NCBI GenBank assembly: GCA_002403855.1
Contig: DHIO01000027.1
Location: 35,069 to 48,371 of the forward strand
Direction of reading: 5' to 3'
DNA length: 13,303 nucleotides
From: Acidimicrobiia bacterium UBA4744
GTDB taxonomy: Bacteria > Actinomycetota > Acidimicrobiia > Spongiisociales > UBA4744
The position numbers and the translations under genes were made by a program. Below, piece by piece: positions 1 to 5,374 of this stretch; position 1 is the first letter of the stretch; every line of letters begins with the position of its first letter. A model generated the notes under the pieces. It was given only the letters and a program-made list of their open reading frames with translations, ran no database searches and had not been told where the DNA came from.

Positions 1-785
1 TTGGGGGCTTCCAGCCCGTATCGATCGAACTTCTGCTTGTGCACGTACGGCAATTCCACCGCGTCGCGAATCGTTTCGATCTGGCCTCGTAAGCCACCTA
101 CCTGATCGTACGTTACGTCGGGAACCTCCTCCAGGACCAGTTCTTCCACCTCGGGACGGATGATCCTCTCCAAGACCAGCCCGGTGCGCCCATCGATACG
201 CACGTGGTCGCCGGCCCTGACCGGTTGTCCGGTCATTGGATCGGACGTTTCTACCACCCGTTCTTCGTCGGCGTGGGCGAGTACCAGGAGGCGGCCGTCA
301 CCGAGGTTTTCCTTGACGGCCGCTACCTCGCCGGTCGGTTCGAAGTCCCGCACGTCGATGAGGTTCATCGACTCGTTCAGGAGGACTTCCTGACCCACCA
401 GAAGCTGTTTCACCTCGATGCTGGGCTGGGCGTTGACCCGGAGCTTGCGACCACTCACCATGACGTCGACGGTGCCGTCTTCGTTCACTCCCAGGACCGC
501 TCCGAAAGCATTGGGCGGCGCCGACAACTTCTCCACTTCCTCGCGCAAGATCGTCAACTGCTGACGAGCTTCCTCGAGCACTGCAGAGAGCTTCTCATTC
601 TGGGAAACCGCTTGCGAAAGCCGGCCCTTGGTCTCGGCGAGTCGGTCCTCCAGGCTGCGCATCCTCGTCGGAGCGTCCTGGATTCGGCGCCGCAACACAA
701 CCAGCTCCTCTTCGAGCGAGCGGATTGTGATGTGCAGCGCCGCGATCTGTTCCGCCTGAGCGGAGTCTTGGTCTCCTGTGGTCAT
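1..785 (-). CDS. arc: Proteasome-associated AAA ATPase ARC/Mpa, N-terminal part (C-terminus beyond window)
   Basis: Recognises pupylated proteins and threads them into the 20S proteasome in actinobacteria (family knowledge). 261 codons are visible with no stop, so the gene runs off the left edge. Residues about 9-88 are a charged coiled coil, the region that binds Pup in Mpa. Residues about 89-217 fit the tandem OB domains. Residues 222-232 carry the VPDVTYDQVGG motif that opens the AAA domain, followed by VELPYVHKQKF; Walker A lies beyond the edge. The ATG at 785 is preceded by GAGGTGAG (788-795), somewhat close to the start, and by a TATACT box. The gene is divergent from a ferredoxin. Nearness to trmI recalls mycobacteria, where trmI and mpa are also neighbours. 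pup, prcBA, dop and pafA are not in the window. Confidence 0.95.
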   Translation of the reverse strand, partial: MTTGDQDSAQAEQIAALHITIRSLEEELVVLRRRIQDAPTRMRSLEDRLAETKGRLSQAVSQNEKLSAVLEEARQQLTILREEVEKLSAPPNAFGAVLGVNEDGTVDVMVSGRKLRVNAQPSIEVKQLLVGQEVLLNESMNLIDVRDFEPTGEVAAVKENLGDGRLLVLAHADEERVVETSDPMTGQPVRAGDHVRIDGRTGLVLERIIRPEVEELVLEEVPDVTYDQVGGLRGQIETIRDAVELPYVHKQKFDRYGLEAP

Positions 786-811
786 GGCTCACCTCAACCG
801 GCAATGATTTC

Positions 812-817
812 AGTATA
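812..817 (-). promoter_or_regulatory. Putative -10 box of arc
   Basis: On the minus strand this reads TATACT, five of six matches to TATAAT. It lies 26 bp upstream of the arc ATG, leaving a short leader that contains the GAGGTGAG ribosome site. No convincing -35 hexamer was found at 16-18 bp. The call rests on sequence similarity only. Confidence 0.45.
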
Positions 818-877
818 CGAAGGGCACGGCATTTCTCCGGCCCATAGCCGAATCGCGTGAAACAACGCCCCTCTGGC

Positions 878-883
878 TATGAT
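878..883 (+). promoter_or_regulatory. Putative -10 box of the ferredoxin gene
   Basis: TATGAT, five of six matches to TATAAT, lies 41 bp upstream of the ferredoxin ATG. A weak GTGAAA resembling -35 is found 15 bp upstream. It predicts a leader of about 35 nt carrying the AGGAG at 913-917. Confidence 0.4.
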
Positions 884-924
884 CTGTGGTCGCGCTCGCA
901 GTCAATGGTTACAGGAGCACCACG

Positions 925-1170
925 ATGAAGGTATGGATCGATCAGGACCTCTGCACCGGAGACGGGCTCTGTGAAGAAATCGCCCCCGATGTCTTTGTGC
1001 TACTCGACGACGGGCTGGCCTACGTGCGAGAAGGTGACAAGATCTTTGCCGCCTCGGAAGGGAACGAGGAGGGCGCCGCCGGCGTGGCTGTGGTTCCGGC
1101 CGGTCAAGAAGACCTAACGATTGAATCCGCCGAGGAGTGCCCCGGCGAGTGCATCTTCATCGAACCGTAG
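925..1170 (+). CDS. Small single-cluster ferredoxin ([3Fe-4S] or Asp-ligated [4Fe-4S])
   Basis: An 81-residue soluble electron carrier. The N-terminal cluster motif is DQDLCTGDGLC with C10 and C16; the C-terminal one is C72-Pro, followed by C76. Asp13 sits where a [4Fe-4S] ferredoxin has its second cysteine, as in Pyrococcus furiosus ferredoxin, so a 3Fe or Asp-ligated 4Fe cluster is expected. Between the halves is an acidic, glycine/alanine-rich stretch (about residues 36-66) longer than in the minimal family. I chose ATG 925 because AGGAG (913-917) sits 7 nt upstream and the signature begins there; an upstream in-frame GTG at 886 adds 13 residues without support. Its partner enzyme cannot be told. 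Candidates in the window are the NfnAB pair, or reduction for the FeS enzyme TtuA. Confidence 0.9.
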   Translation: MKVWIDQDLCTGDGLCEEIAPDVFVLLDDGLAYVREGDKIFAASEGNEEGAAGVAVVPAGQEDLTIESAEECPGECIFIEP

Positions 1171-1215
1171 ATGCTCCCAGGCTGAGGTGCGGCCCCAGGA
1201 ATGGGCAGACGGTTC
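1162..1215. terminator. Long interrupted inverted repeat at convergent gene ends
   Basis: GAACCGT (1162-1168) pairs with ACGGTTC (1209-1215). Just inside, TGCTCCCA (1172-1179) pairs with TGGGCA (1202-1207), with two unpaired bases. The repeat straddles the ferredoxin stop and lies downstream of the convergent trmI stop, so it could form a hairpin for transcripts from either side. There is no T-tract, so intrinsic termination is uncertain. Confidence 0.4.
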
Positions 1216-1258
1216 AACGGGATCGTACGTCGACATCGAACCTTCCTCCCACTTGCGG

Positions 1259-2044
1259 TCAGACGGGCAGTGTCTTCCTCGCCACGGTGATGAAGCCGGT
1301 ATGGCCGACCATGCGGTGGTCCGGCCGGACGGATCGGCCGGCGACGTTCCAGGTACGTAGAAAGGTCTCGAACGAAATGAGTTCGACGAATACCCCGCTG
1401 GCGCGGAGCGCCTCGACCGTTTGCTGCATCTGAGGCACGGTCGGCACGTAGGCACAGAAGACGCCTCCCCCCTGCAACGAATCCGCGGCGGCATCTACGA
1501 CATCCCACGGTTGGGGCAGATCCAGCACCAGCCGGTCCGGCTGCACCTCGGCCACCATCTGCTCGACGTTGCCGACGCGCAGCTCCAGGTTGGGCGGCAG
1601 CCCGCCGAAGAACCGCTCGATCGCCCGGCGGGAGTGCTCCGCATGGTCTTCCCGCCGTTCAACGGTGACCACCCGGCCGTCCGGGCCGACCGCCCGCACG
1701 AGGGCCATGGTCAAGGCACCCGACCCGGTACCGGCTTCGAGCACCCGCGCCCCGGGTCCAATGTCCCCATACACGAGGATCGGCCCGATGTCCTTTGGAT
1801 AGACGACCTGGGCTCCCCGCTTCATCTTCAGGACGTAGTCGAAGAAACGCGGCCGCAGAACCACCAAGCGGTTTCCCTTCTCGGTAACCACCGGGCTGCC
1901 TTCCGGGACACCGATGATCTCAGCGTGCGGCAGAGGCCCGAGGTGCGAATGGAACTCCCCTCCTTCGGTCAACCGAATCAGGTAGTACCGGCCCTTGGTA
2001 TCGAGCAGCAGGCAATCCTCGCCCTGAGCCAGCGGCTTGCTCAT
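1259..2044 (-). CDS. trmI: tRNA (adenine(58)-N1)-methyltransferase TrmI
   Basis: Uses S-adenosylmethionine to make m1A at position 58 in the T-loop of tRNA. The length, 261 residues, is usual for bacterial and archaeal TrmI. An N-terminal beta domain (about residues 1-75) precedes a Rossmann methyltransferase. RGAQVVYPKD (77-86) is the family signature ahead of the SAM site, VLEAGTGSGALT (101-112) is motif I, and LVLDLPQPW (172-180) supplies the catalytic-site loop. The start ATG at 2044 overlaps the ttuA stop as ATGA, and AAGGGTG in the end of ttuA serves as ribosome site. This makes it the last gene of the ttuB-ttuA-trmI operon. In Thermus, m1A58 favours thiolation at position 54, which explains the linkage (established knowledge applied here). 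Confidence 0.96.
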   Translation of the reverse strand: MSKPLAQGEDCLLLDTKGRYYLIRLTEGGEFHSHLGPLPHAEIIGVPEGSPVVTEKGNRLVVLRPRFFDYVLKMKRGAQVVYPKDIGPILVYGDIGPGARVLEAGTGSGALTMALVRAVGPDGRVVTVERREDHAEHSRRAIERFFGGLPPNLELRVGNVEQMVAEVQPDRLVLDLPQPWDVVDAAADSLQGGGVFCAYVPTVPQMQQTVEALRASGVFVELISFETFLRTWNVAGRSVRPDHRMVGHTGFITVARKTLPV

Positions 2045-2949
2045 GCGTCACCCTTCTCCGGCAGTCGGATGGCTCGGTCGCGGACCCGGCAGAAAGCACA
2101 GACGGCTCCCGTGGTTGGACCTCCACACGAAAGGCAAGAGCCCAGCTCCGGCTTCGTCCCGGCTCCAAAATGCTCTGCTCCCCGTTCGAAGAACCCAAAG
2201 AGAAACTGTTGCTTGACACCCGGGGATTGCTCCTCGAGCAAGTTCATGCGCTCCTTGAGTCGGTTCACCGTGTTCCCTGCCACCATGGGGCACTCTTCAA
2301 CCTCGTACTCGATGCCTCGCAAGACCGCGTAGGCTGCCGTTTCCCGCTCCGCCACCCGGATGAGAGGCTTGACCTTGCGCACCAGGCCCTCGACGGCCGG
2401 CAACACCGGAGCCTGCCGACCCAGATATTCGGTGTTCCACGTGAGGACGTTGCCCAGCAGGGTTGCCGCCTCGTCGTCGAGGTTGTGGCCTGTGACCAGC
2501 ACGTCGTATCCGTCGGCAGCCTCATTCAGGAGGTACCGCTTGGAGAGCCCGCACACCGAGCAGGCGCTTCGGCTTTGGCCGGCGGCTGCCTGCGGGATCG
2601 AGAAGCCGTAGTCGACCGGGAGGTCGATGATGCGCATTTCCAGCCGGCGGGACGCGGCAAAGCGTTCCGTCAGTTGCAGGCTCTCGGAGCTGTACTCACC
2701 AATGCCGAGGTGGAGATAGATGCCGTCGACCGAATAGCCCAGTTCGGTGAGGATGTCCCACAGAGCCAGACTGTCTTTGCCCCCCGAAACACCCAGCAGC
2801 AGGCGATCTTCACCCCCAAACATCTCGTAGTCGTGGATCGTACGGGCGACTTGCCGCTGCACGTGCTCAATGAAATGAGCGCGACAGAACGCCGCGTTGT
2901 GACGCCGGACCTCAACTGCAGCTCGTTGCCTGCAGATACGGCAGTTCAC
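2041..2949 (-). CDS. ttuA: tRNA-5-methyluridine(54) 2-sulfurtransferase TtuA
   Basis: Adenylates C2 of ribothymidine 54 in tRNA and replaces the oxygen with sulfur delivered by TtuB thiocarboxylate. 302 residues. An N-terminal zinc site is formed by C3, C6, C22 and H25. The ATP PP-loop SGGKDS is at 55-60. The [4Fe-4S] ligands are C130 and C133 (in SACSVCGLSKRY) plus C220 (EECP). GHNLDDEA is at 154-161. A C-terminal zinc finger uses C272, C275, C284 and C287, within the TTGAVCAFCR motif. These spacings match Thermus TtuA closely, and the two terminal zinc fingers separate it from TtcA. The start is GTG at 2949, directly before the first zinc motif and 3 bp after the ttuB stop. No frameshift or missing key residue was seen. 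Oddity: the modification is best known from thermophiles. Confidence 0.95.
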   Translation of the reverse strand: MNCRICRQRAAVEVRRHNAAFCRAHFIEHVQRQVARTIHDYEMFGGEDRLLLGVSGGKDSLALWDILTELGYSVDGIYLHLGIGEYSSESLQLTERFAASRRLEMRIIDLPVDYGFSIPQAAAGQSRSACSVCGLSKRYLLNEAADGYDVLVTGHNLDDEAATLLGNVLTWNTEYLGRQAPVLPAVEGLVRKVKPLIRVAERETAAYAVLRGIEYEVEECPMVAGNTVNRLKERMNLLEEQSPGVKQQFLFGFFERGAEHFGAGTKPELGSCLSCGGPTTGAVCAFCRVRDRAIRLPEKGDA

Positions 2950-2952
2950 GGG

Positions 2953-3150
2953 TCACGCCCCGCCCGAGATCACCGGCCGCAACTCGATCGTGTCTTCGGC
3001 ATCAACCCGGTCGCTGCGCGTGAGCAACTCGTCGCCCCGAATCACCAGCACCGACTCCGGCACGATACTGAGATGCTCGAGAAGCTCACGCACGCTAGAT
3101 GGTCCCTCGACCACCACTTCTCGCTTGGGGTGCCGCAGAATCACCTTCAC
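2953..3150 (-). CDS. ttuB: TtuB-like ubiquitin-fold sulfur carrier ending in Gly-Gly-Ala
   Basis: A 65-residue beta-grasp protein of the ThiS/MoaD/TtuB group and the presumed sulfur donor for TtuA. It opens with MKVILRHPKREV and ends with RGDELLTRSDRVDAEDTIEL then RPVISGGA. The RGxELLT, EDT and ISGG elements match the Thermus TtuB pattern. Thermus TtuB stops at the diglycine; this protein carries one extra alanine, so the C-terminal thiocarboxylate could form only after trimming. The start is GTG at 3150, overlapping the stop of the upstream 32-residue gene as GTGA. The open frame continues upstream without a stop, but that extension is arginine-rich shadow sequence and is rejected. Translation coupling replaces an obvious ribosome site. 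The E1-like activator TtuC and rhodanese TtuD are not in the window. Confidence 0.9.
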   Translation of the reverse strand: MKVILRHPKREVVVEGPSSVRELLEHLSIVPESVLVIRGDELLTRSDRVDAEDTIELRPVISGGA

Positions 3151-3245
3151 GAGAACAGCAGTGATCCGAAGCCAATCGCCAGCGTGAGCACCATGGCGAT
3201 GACCACCAACCAGACGACGACCTTGACGAACTTTTCGTTGCGCAT
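3147..3245 (-). CDS. 32-residue single-pass membrane protein, first gene of the ttu operon
   Basis: Encodes a very short protein beginning MRNEKFVKVV and ending SLLFS. A charged N-terminus of 8 residues is followed by one continuous hydrophobic helix (about residues 9-31), so it should insert in the membrane with a short positively charged cytoplasmic end. Function unknown. Support for it being real: ATG start, a clean amphiphilic-to-hydrophobic composition, a stop codon overlapping the ttuB GTG start as GTGA, and a TANNNT box 8 nt upstream. It could be a genuine microprotein or a leader whose translation sets ttuB expression. Similar short membrane proteins are easily missed by gene callers. 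Confidence 0.75.
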   Translation of the reverse strand: MRNEKFVKVVVWLVVIAMVLTLAIGFGSLLFS

Positions 3246-3253
3246 GATTCATC

Positions 3254-3259
3254 ACTTTA
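3254..3259 (-). promoter_or_regulatory. Putative -10 box (TAAAGT) of the ttu operon, leaderless-type spacing
   Basis: On the minus strand TAAAGT (TANNNT) lies 8 nt before the ATG of the 32-residue gene, a distance that would place transcription start at or very near the ATG. No good -35 and only a weak ribosome site are visible. It sits 7 bp from the opposing box at 3267-3272. Confidence 0.4.
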
Positions 3260-3266
3260 AGACGCC

Positions 3267-3272
3267 TATCCT
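3267..3272 (+). promoter_or_regulatory. Putative -10 box (TATCCT) of the 68-residue gene, leaderless-type spacing
   Basis: TATCCT fits TANNNT and is followed by 7 nt and then the ATG at 3280. No Shine-Dalgarno sequence is present upstream of that ATG. This suggests leaderless translation. The -35 position is not recognisable. Confidence 0.4.
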
Positions 3273-3279
3273 GCTTTGC

Positions 3280-3486
3280 ATGAACCTGCTGCAACAAGGT
3301 TTGACCAACAGTTTTCGCGGGCTGCGAACCGGCGACGTGAACCTGATCGCGCTGGGAGCTGCCATGCTGTTCGTCGCCTACCTGCGCGCGTCGAGGCCCG
3401 GCCGCCCCCGCGTCTACAGGAAGACGCTGCGTCCGGGACAAGCCGTCACGATCCGGTTCAGCCCACCGGCCGGCCGGGACGGCTGA
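3280..3486 (+). CDS. Small membrane protein of unknown function (68 residues)
   Basis: I do not recognise the family. Residues 1-19 are mildly polar (MNLLQQGLTN then SFRGLRTGD). Residues about 20-36 form one hydrophobic helix (VNLIALGAAMLFVAYLRAS). The remainder is strongly basic and proline-rich, ending PPAGRDG. This suggests a single membrane anchor with a positively charged tail. The start ATG 3280 is chosen because the longer frame upstream runs antisense through ttuA and ttuB and is a shadow, whereas a TATCCT box lies 7 nt upstream of 3280. The gene is divergent from the ttu operon across only 34 bp and convergent with the small membrane gene at 3498. Confidence 0.65.
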   Translation: MNLLQQGLTNSFRGLRTGDVNLIALGAAMLFVAYLRASRPGRPRVYRKTLRPGQAVTIRFSPPAGRDG

Positions 3487-3497
3487 GGGCCGGGTCG

Positions 3498-3698
3498 CTA
3501 CGACTTGTAGACCTCATAGACCTCGACGATCGCGGATCCCCTCTGGCCGCGGCGCCGGCCGAGGAGAAAGGTGAGGGCGATGACCACCACCACCACGATC
3601 GCAACCACGACCGCTTTCTCCTGGACGCTCTCTTTGGTATCGACCAGCGTCTGTTCGATCTGCCGAGCCTTGGCTTCGATGTCTGCTCGTTCCACCAT
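3498..3698 (-). CDS. Short coiled-coil plus membrane-helix protein (DUF3618-like)
   Basis: 66 residues. Residues 1-27 are a charged helix (MVERADIEAKARQIEQTL followed by VDTKESVQEK) resembling the helical repeat of actinobacterial DUF3618 proteins. Residues about 29-47 are a valine-rich membrane helix (AVVVAIVVVVVIALTFLLG), then an RRRGQR stop-transfer segment and a short C-terminal tail. The ATG at 3698 shares one base with the stop of the upstream holin-X gene (TGATG), so the two are translationally coupled. GGAGG lies about 11 nt upstream. The family resemblance is from memory and the cellular role is unknown; pairing with holin-X proteins is a common actinobacterial arrangement. Confidence 0.75.
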   Translation of the reverse strand: MVERADIEAKARQIEQTLVDTKESVQEKAVVVAIVVVVVIALTFLLGRRRGQRGSAIVEVYEVYKS

Positions 3699-3991
3699 CA
3701 GCTGCTCGCCCTCCAAGCGACGGTCCCGGCCGCGCCGCCGGCGATCAGCGCAGAGATGAAGAGCGCCAAGGCCGTCCACAGTCCACCTTCGGGCAACACC
3801 TCGACCAGGAACCGCATCCCGGCCGTCGCCAGCAGGATGACGCCGATGGAGAACAACATCGCCGCGCCCATACTGAAACCGGCGACTTTGCCCAACCGCT
3901 GGGCATGGCCGACGGTCTCCTGACGCAGATACTCCTTCGACAGATCGATCAATTCTTCGGTCAGCTGGGGCAACTCGTTCACATTGGTCAC
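3698..3991 (-). CDS. Actinobacterial holin-X / DUF1469-like two-helix membrane protein
   Basis: 97 residues. An amphipathic N-terminus with LPQLTEELIDLSKEYLRQE (residues 7-25) is followed by two membrane helices (about 37-58 and 70-92) separated by a short loop LVEVLPEGG. This layout matches the Holin-X superfamily III/YqjE-like proteins of actinobacteria. No phage genes surround it, so a cell-envelope role is likelier than lysis (inference). I chose the GTG at 3991 because GAAGGA lies 8 nt upstream. The frame is open further upstream but gives an arginine-rich non-conserved extension. It is first in a two-gene operon with the DUF3618-like gene and divergent from the MFS gene. Confidence 0.8.
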   Translation of the reverse strand: MTNVNELPQLTEELIDLSKEYLRQETVGHAQRLGKVAGFSMGAAMLFSIGVILLATAGMRFLVEVLPEGGLWTALALFISALIAGGAAGTVAWRASS

Positions 3992-4057
3992 GCGGCGAAT
4001 CCTTCGTACTCGACTCCGCGAGGCTACCACTCCTTCATCGAGGACCAAGCCGCGGAT

Positions 4058-4063
4058 TAGGGT
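4058..4063 (+). promoter_or_regulatory. Putative -10 box (TAGGGT) of the MFS gene
   Basis: TAGGGT fits TANNNT and ends 9 nt before the ATG at 4073. It may act as a promoter for a leaderless or nearly leaderless message. Alternatively the AGGG within it acts as a weak ribosome site. Confidence 0.3.
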
Positions 4064-4072
4064 GTTGGCGCC

Positions 4073-5356
4073 ATGGGACACCGCGGTAGACACCGAGAAG
4101 CCGGCCTGCAAAGCGACTTCACAGCCCTGTGGATCGGCCAGACGGTGTCCCTCTTCGGCGACTACATCGCCTACTTGACGATTCCGCTGTTCCTGAAGGA
4201 GTTGAGCGAGCGAGCGATCAACTTCGGGCTGATATCCGCCGCCGAGAGCATCCCCACTCTCCTTTTCGGCTTCCTGGGCGGTGTCCTCCTCGACCGCTTC
4301 CGGCTCAAGCCCGTCCTGGTCATCGGCGATCTTCTGCGGGCTTCCGCTTTCCTAGTGCTCGCCGCCTTCGCCACCGAAGAAGGGTTCGAGGTGTGGATGC
4401 TCCTTCCTTTCTCATTCATCGTGGGGAGCCTGGCCGCATCTTTCAACGCGGGACTCCAATCGTTGCTGCCCGCTCTGGTCCCTTCTCGGATGCTTGCGAC
4501 GGCCAACAGTCGCCTCTCCCTCTCCCAGCAACTGGCCTTTCTCCTCGGGCCGGTCAGCGGTGGACTCCTCGTGGCGTCCCTGGGATTCAGTGCTGCCTTT
4601 ACCTTCAACGCGCTGACCTTCATGGTCTCGGCGGCGTCGTTCTTCTTCATCCGGGCTCCCGTCGAACGGCGGATTCCCTCCAACGGCCGCTTCCTGATCC
4701 AGGTGCTGGAGGGCTGGGAGTACCTCTGGCGGGACACGCGAATCCGCCTCACGACCCTGGCCGGTTCACTGGGCAACTTCGTCACGGGCTTCATCGAAGC
4801 GGCCCTGGTCTTGATCGGTGCCCGGATTCTGGGTACCGACGACCCCGCTCAGCTCGGTTTGTTCGTGGTGGGCATGGGAATCGGTGGCCTGATCGGCGCC
4901 TTCTCGGTGGCAGCCGTTATCCGGATCATCGGCATCGGCAAAGCCTTCGTCGCCGGAATGATGTTGTTCGGCACCGGCCTGTTCTCGATGACCTTCGCCG
5001 GCGATCTGCTCACCGTGGCAGGCATCCTCGTGGGAGCCTTCATGGGTCTCGTGTGGGTGAACGTGTCGATGACCACCATGCGCCAGTTGTACACCCCCGA
5101 GCATTTGCTCGGCAGGGTCACCGCCACCGCCCGAGCGCTTGCCTGGGGCACGCTGCCCATCGGGGCGCTGTTCGGCACGTGGATGGCCGACCGAATCGGC
5201 TTGCTCACCATTGTCAGGGTCGGACCCGTGCTGATCATCACCTTTGCCGTGTTCCTGATCTCCACCGCGGTGTGGAACGCCGACACCGTCGAGGAGCCTC
5301 GCCGGACGGAAGAGCAGGCCCGGACCGCTACGCCCGGCTCCTCCAAAGACGTATAG
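4073..5356 (+). CDS. MFS drug-efflux-type transporter (MFS_3/DHA3-like)
   Basis: 427-residue inner-membrane permease with about 12 hydrophobic segments, probably exporting small molecules by proton antiport. A short cytoplasmic N-terminus precedes SDFTALWIGQTVSLFGDYIA (14-33), typical of the EntS/macrolide-efflux branch in TM1. The loop GFLGGVLLDRFRLKP (about 66-80) is the MFS motif A variant between TM2 and TM3, with a second copy-like GTWMADRIG in the C-terminal half. The soluble tail after about residue 400 is charged. Substrate cannot be inferred. ATG 4073 is the first in-frame start and gives a normal N-terminus. The gene ends 18 bp from the convergent nfnB stop. Several long antisense frames across it are shadows. 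Confidence 0.9.
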   Translation: MGHRGRHREAGLQSDFTALWIGQTVSLFGDYIAYLTIPLFLKELSERAINFGLISAAESIPTLLFGFLGGVLLDRFRLKPVLVIGDLLRASAFLVLAAFATEEGFEVWMLLPFSFIVGSLAASFNAGLQSLLPALVPSRMLATANSRLSLSQQLAFLLGPVSGGLLVASLGFSAAFTFNALTFMVSAASFFFIRAPVERRIPSNGRFLIQVLEGWEYLWRDTRIRLTTLAGSLGNFVTGFIEAALVLIGARILGTDDPAQLGLFVVGMGIGGLIGAFSVAAVIRIIGIGKAFVAGMMLFGTGLFSMTFAGDLLTVAGILVGAFMGLVWVNVSMTTMRQLYTPEHLLGRVTATARALAWGTLPIGALFGTWMADRIGLLTIVRVGPVLIITFAVFLISTAVWNADTVEEPRRTEEQARTATPGSSKDV

Positions 5357-5357
5357 C

Positions 5358-5371
5358 CTCCCCGGAGGGAG
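5358..5371. terminator. Short GC hairpin in the 18-bp gap between convergent genes
   Basis: CTCCC, a CGGA tetraloop and GGGAG form a 5-bp stem filling the space between the MFS and nfnB stop codons. It is symmetrical and could serve both transcripts. No T-tract follows, so its terminator role is tentative. Confidence 0.35.
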
Positions 5372-5374
5372 CGG

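Noticed and set aside
1421..2332. 303-codon plus-strand frame antisense to trmI and ttuA
   Set aside because: No recognisable motif, and it is antisense to two conserved enzymes with intact catalytic motifs.
3151..3441. 97-residue upstream extension of ttuB
   Set aside because: Arg/His/Gln-rich shadow sequence that overlaps the 32-residue membrane gene and the divergent gene; the GTG at 3150 aligns with the family's start.
2170..3486. 438-codon plus-strand open frame across ttuA and ttuB
   Set aside because: It is antisense to two clearly identified genes and its upstream part has no recognisable domain. Only the last 68 codons, starting at 3280 outside those genes, look like a real protein.
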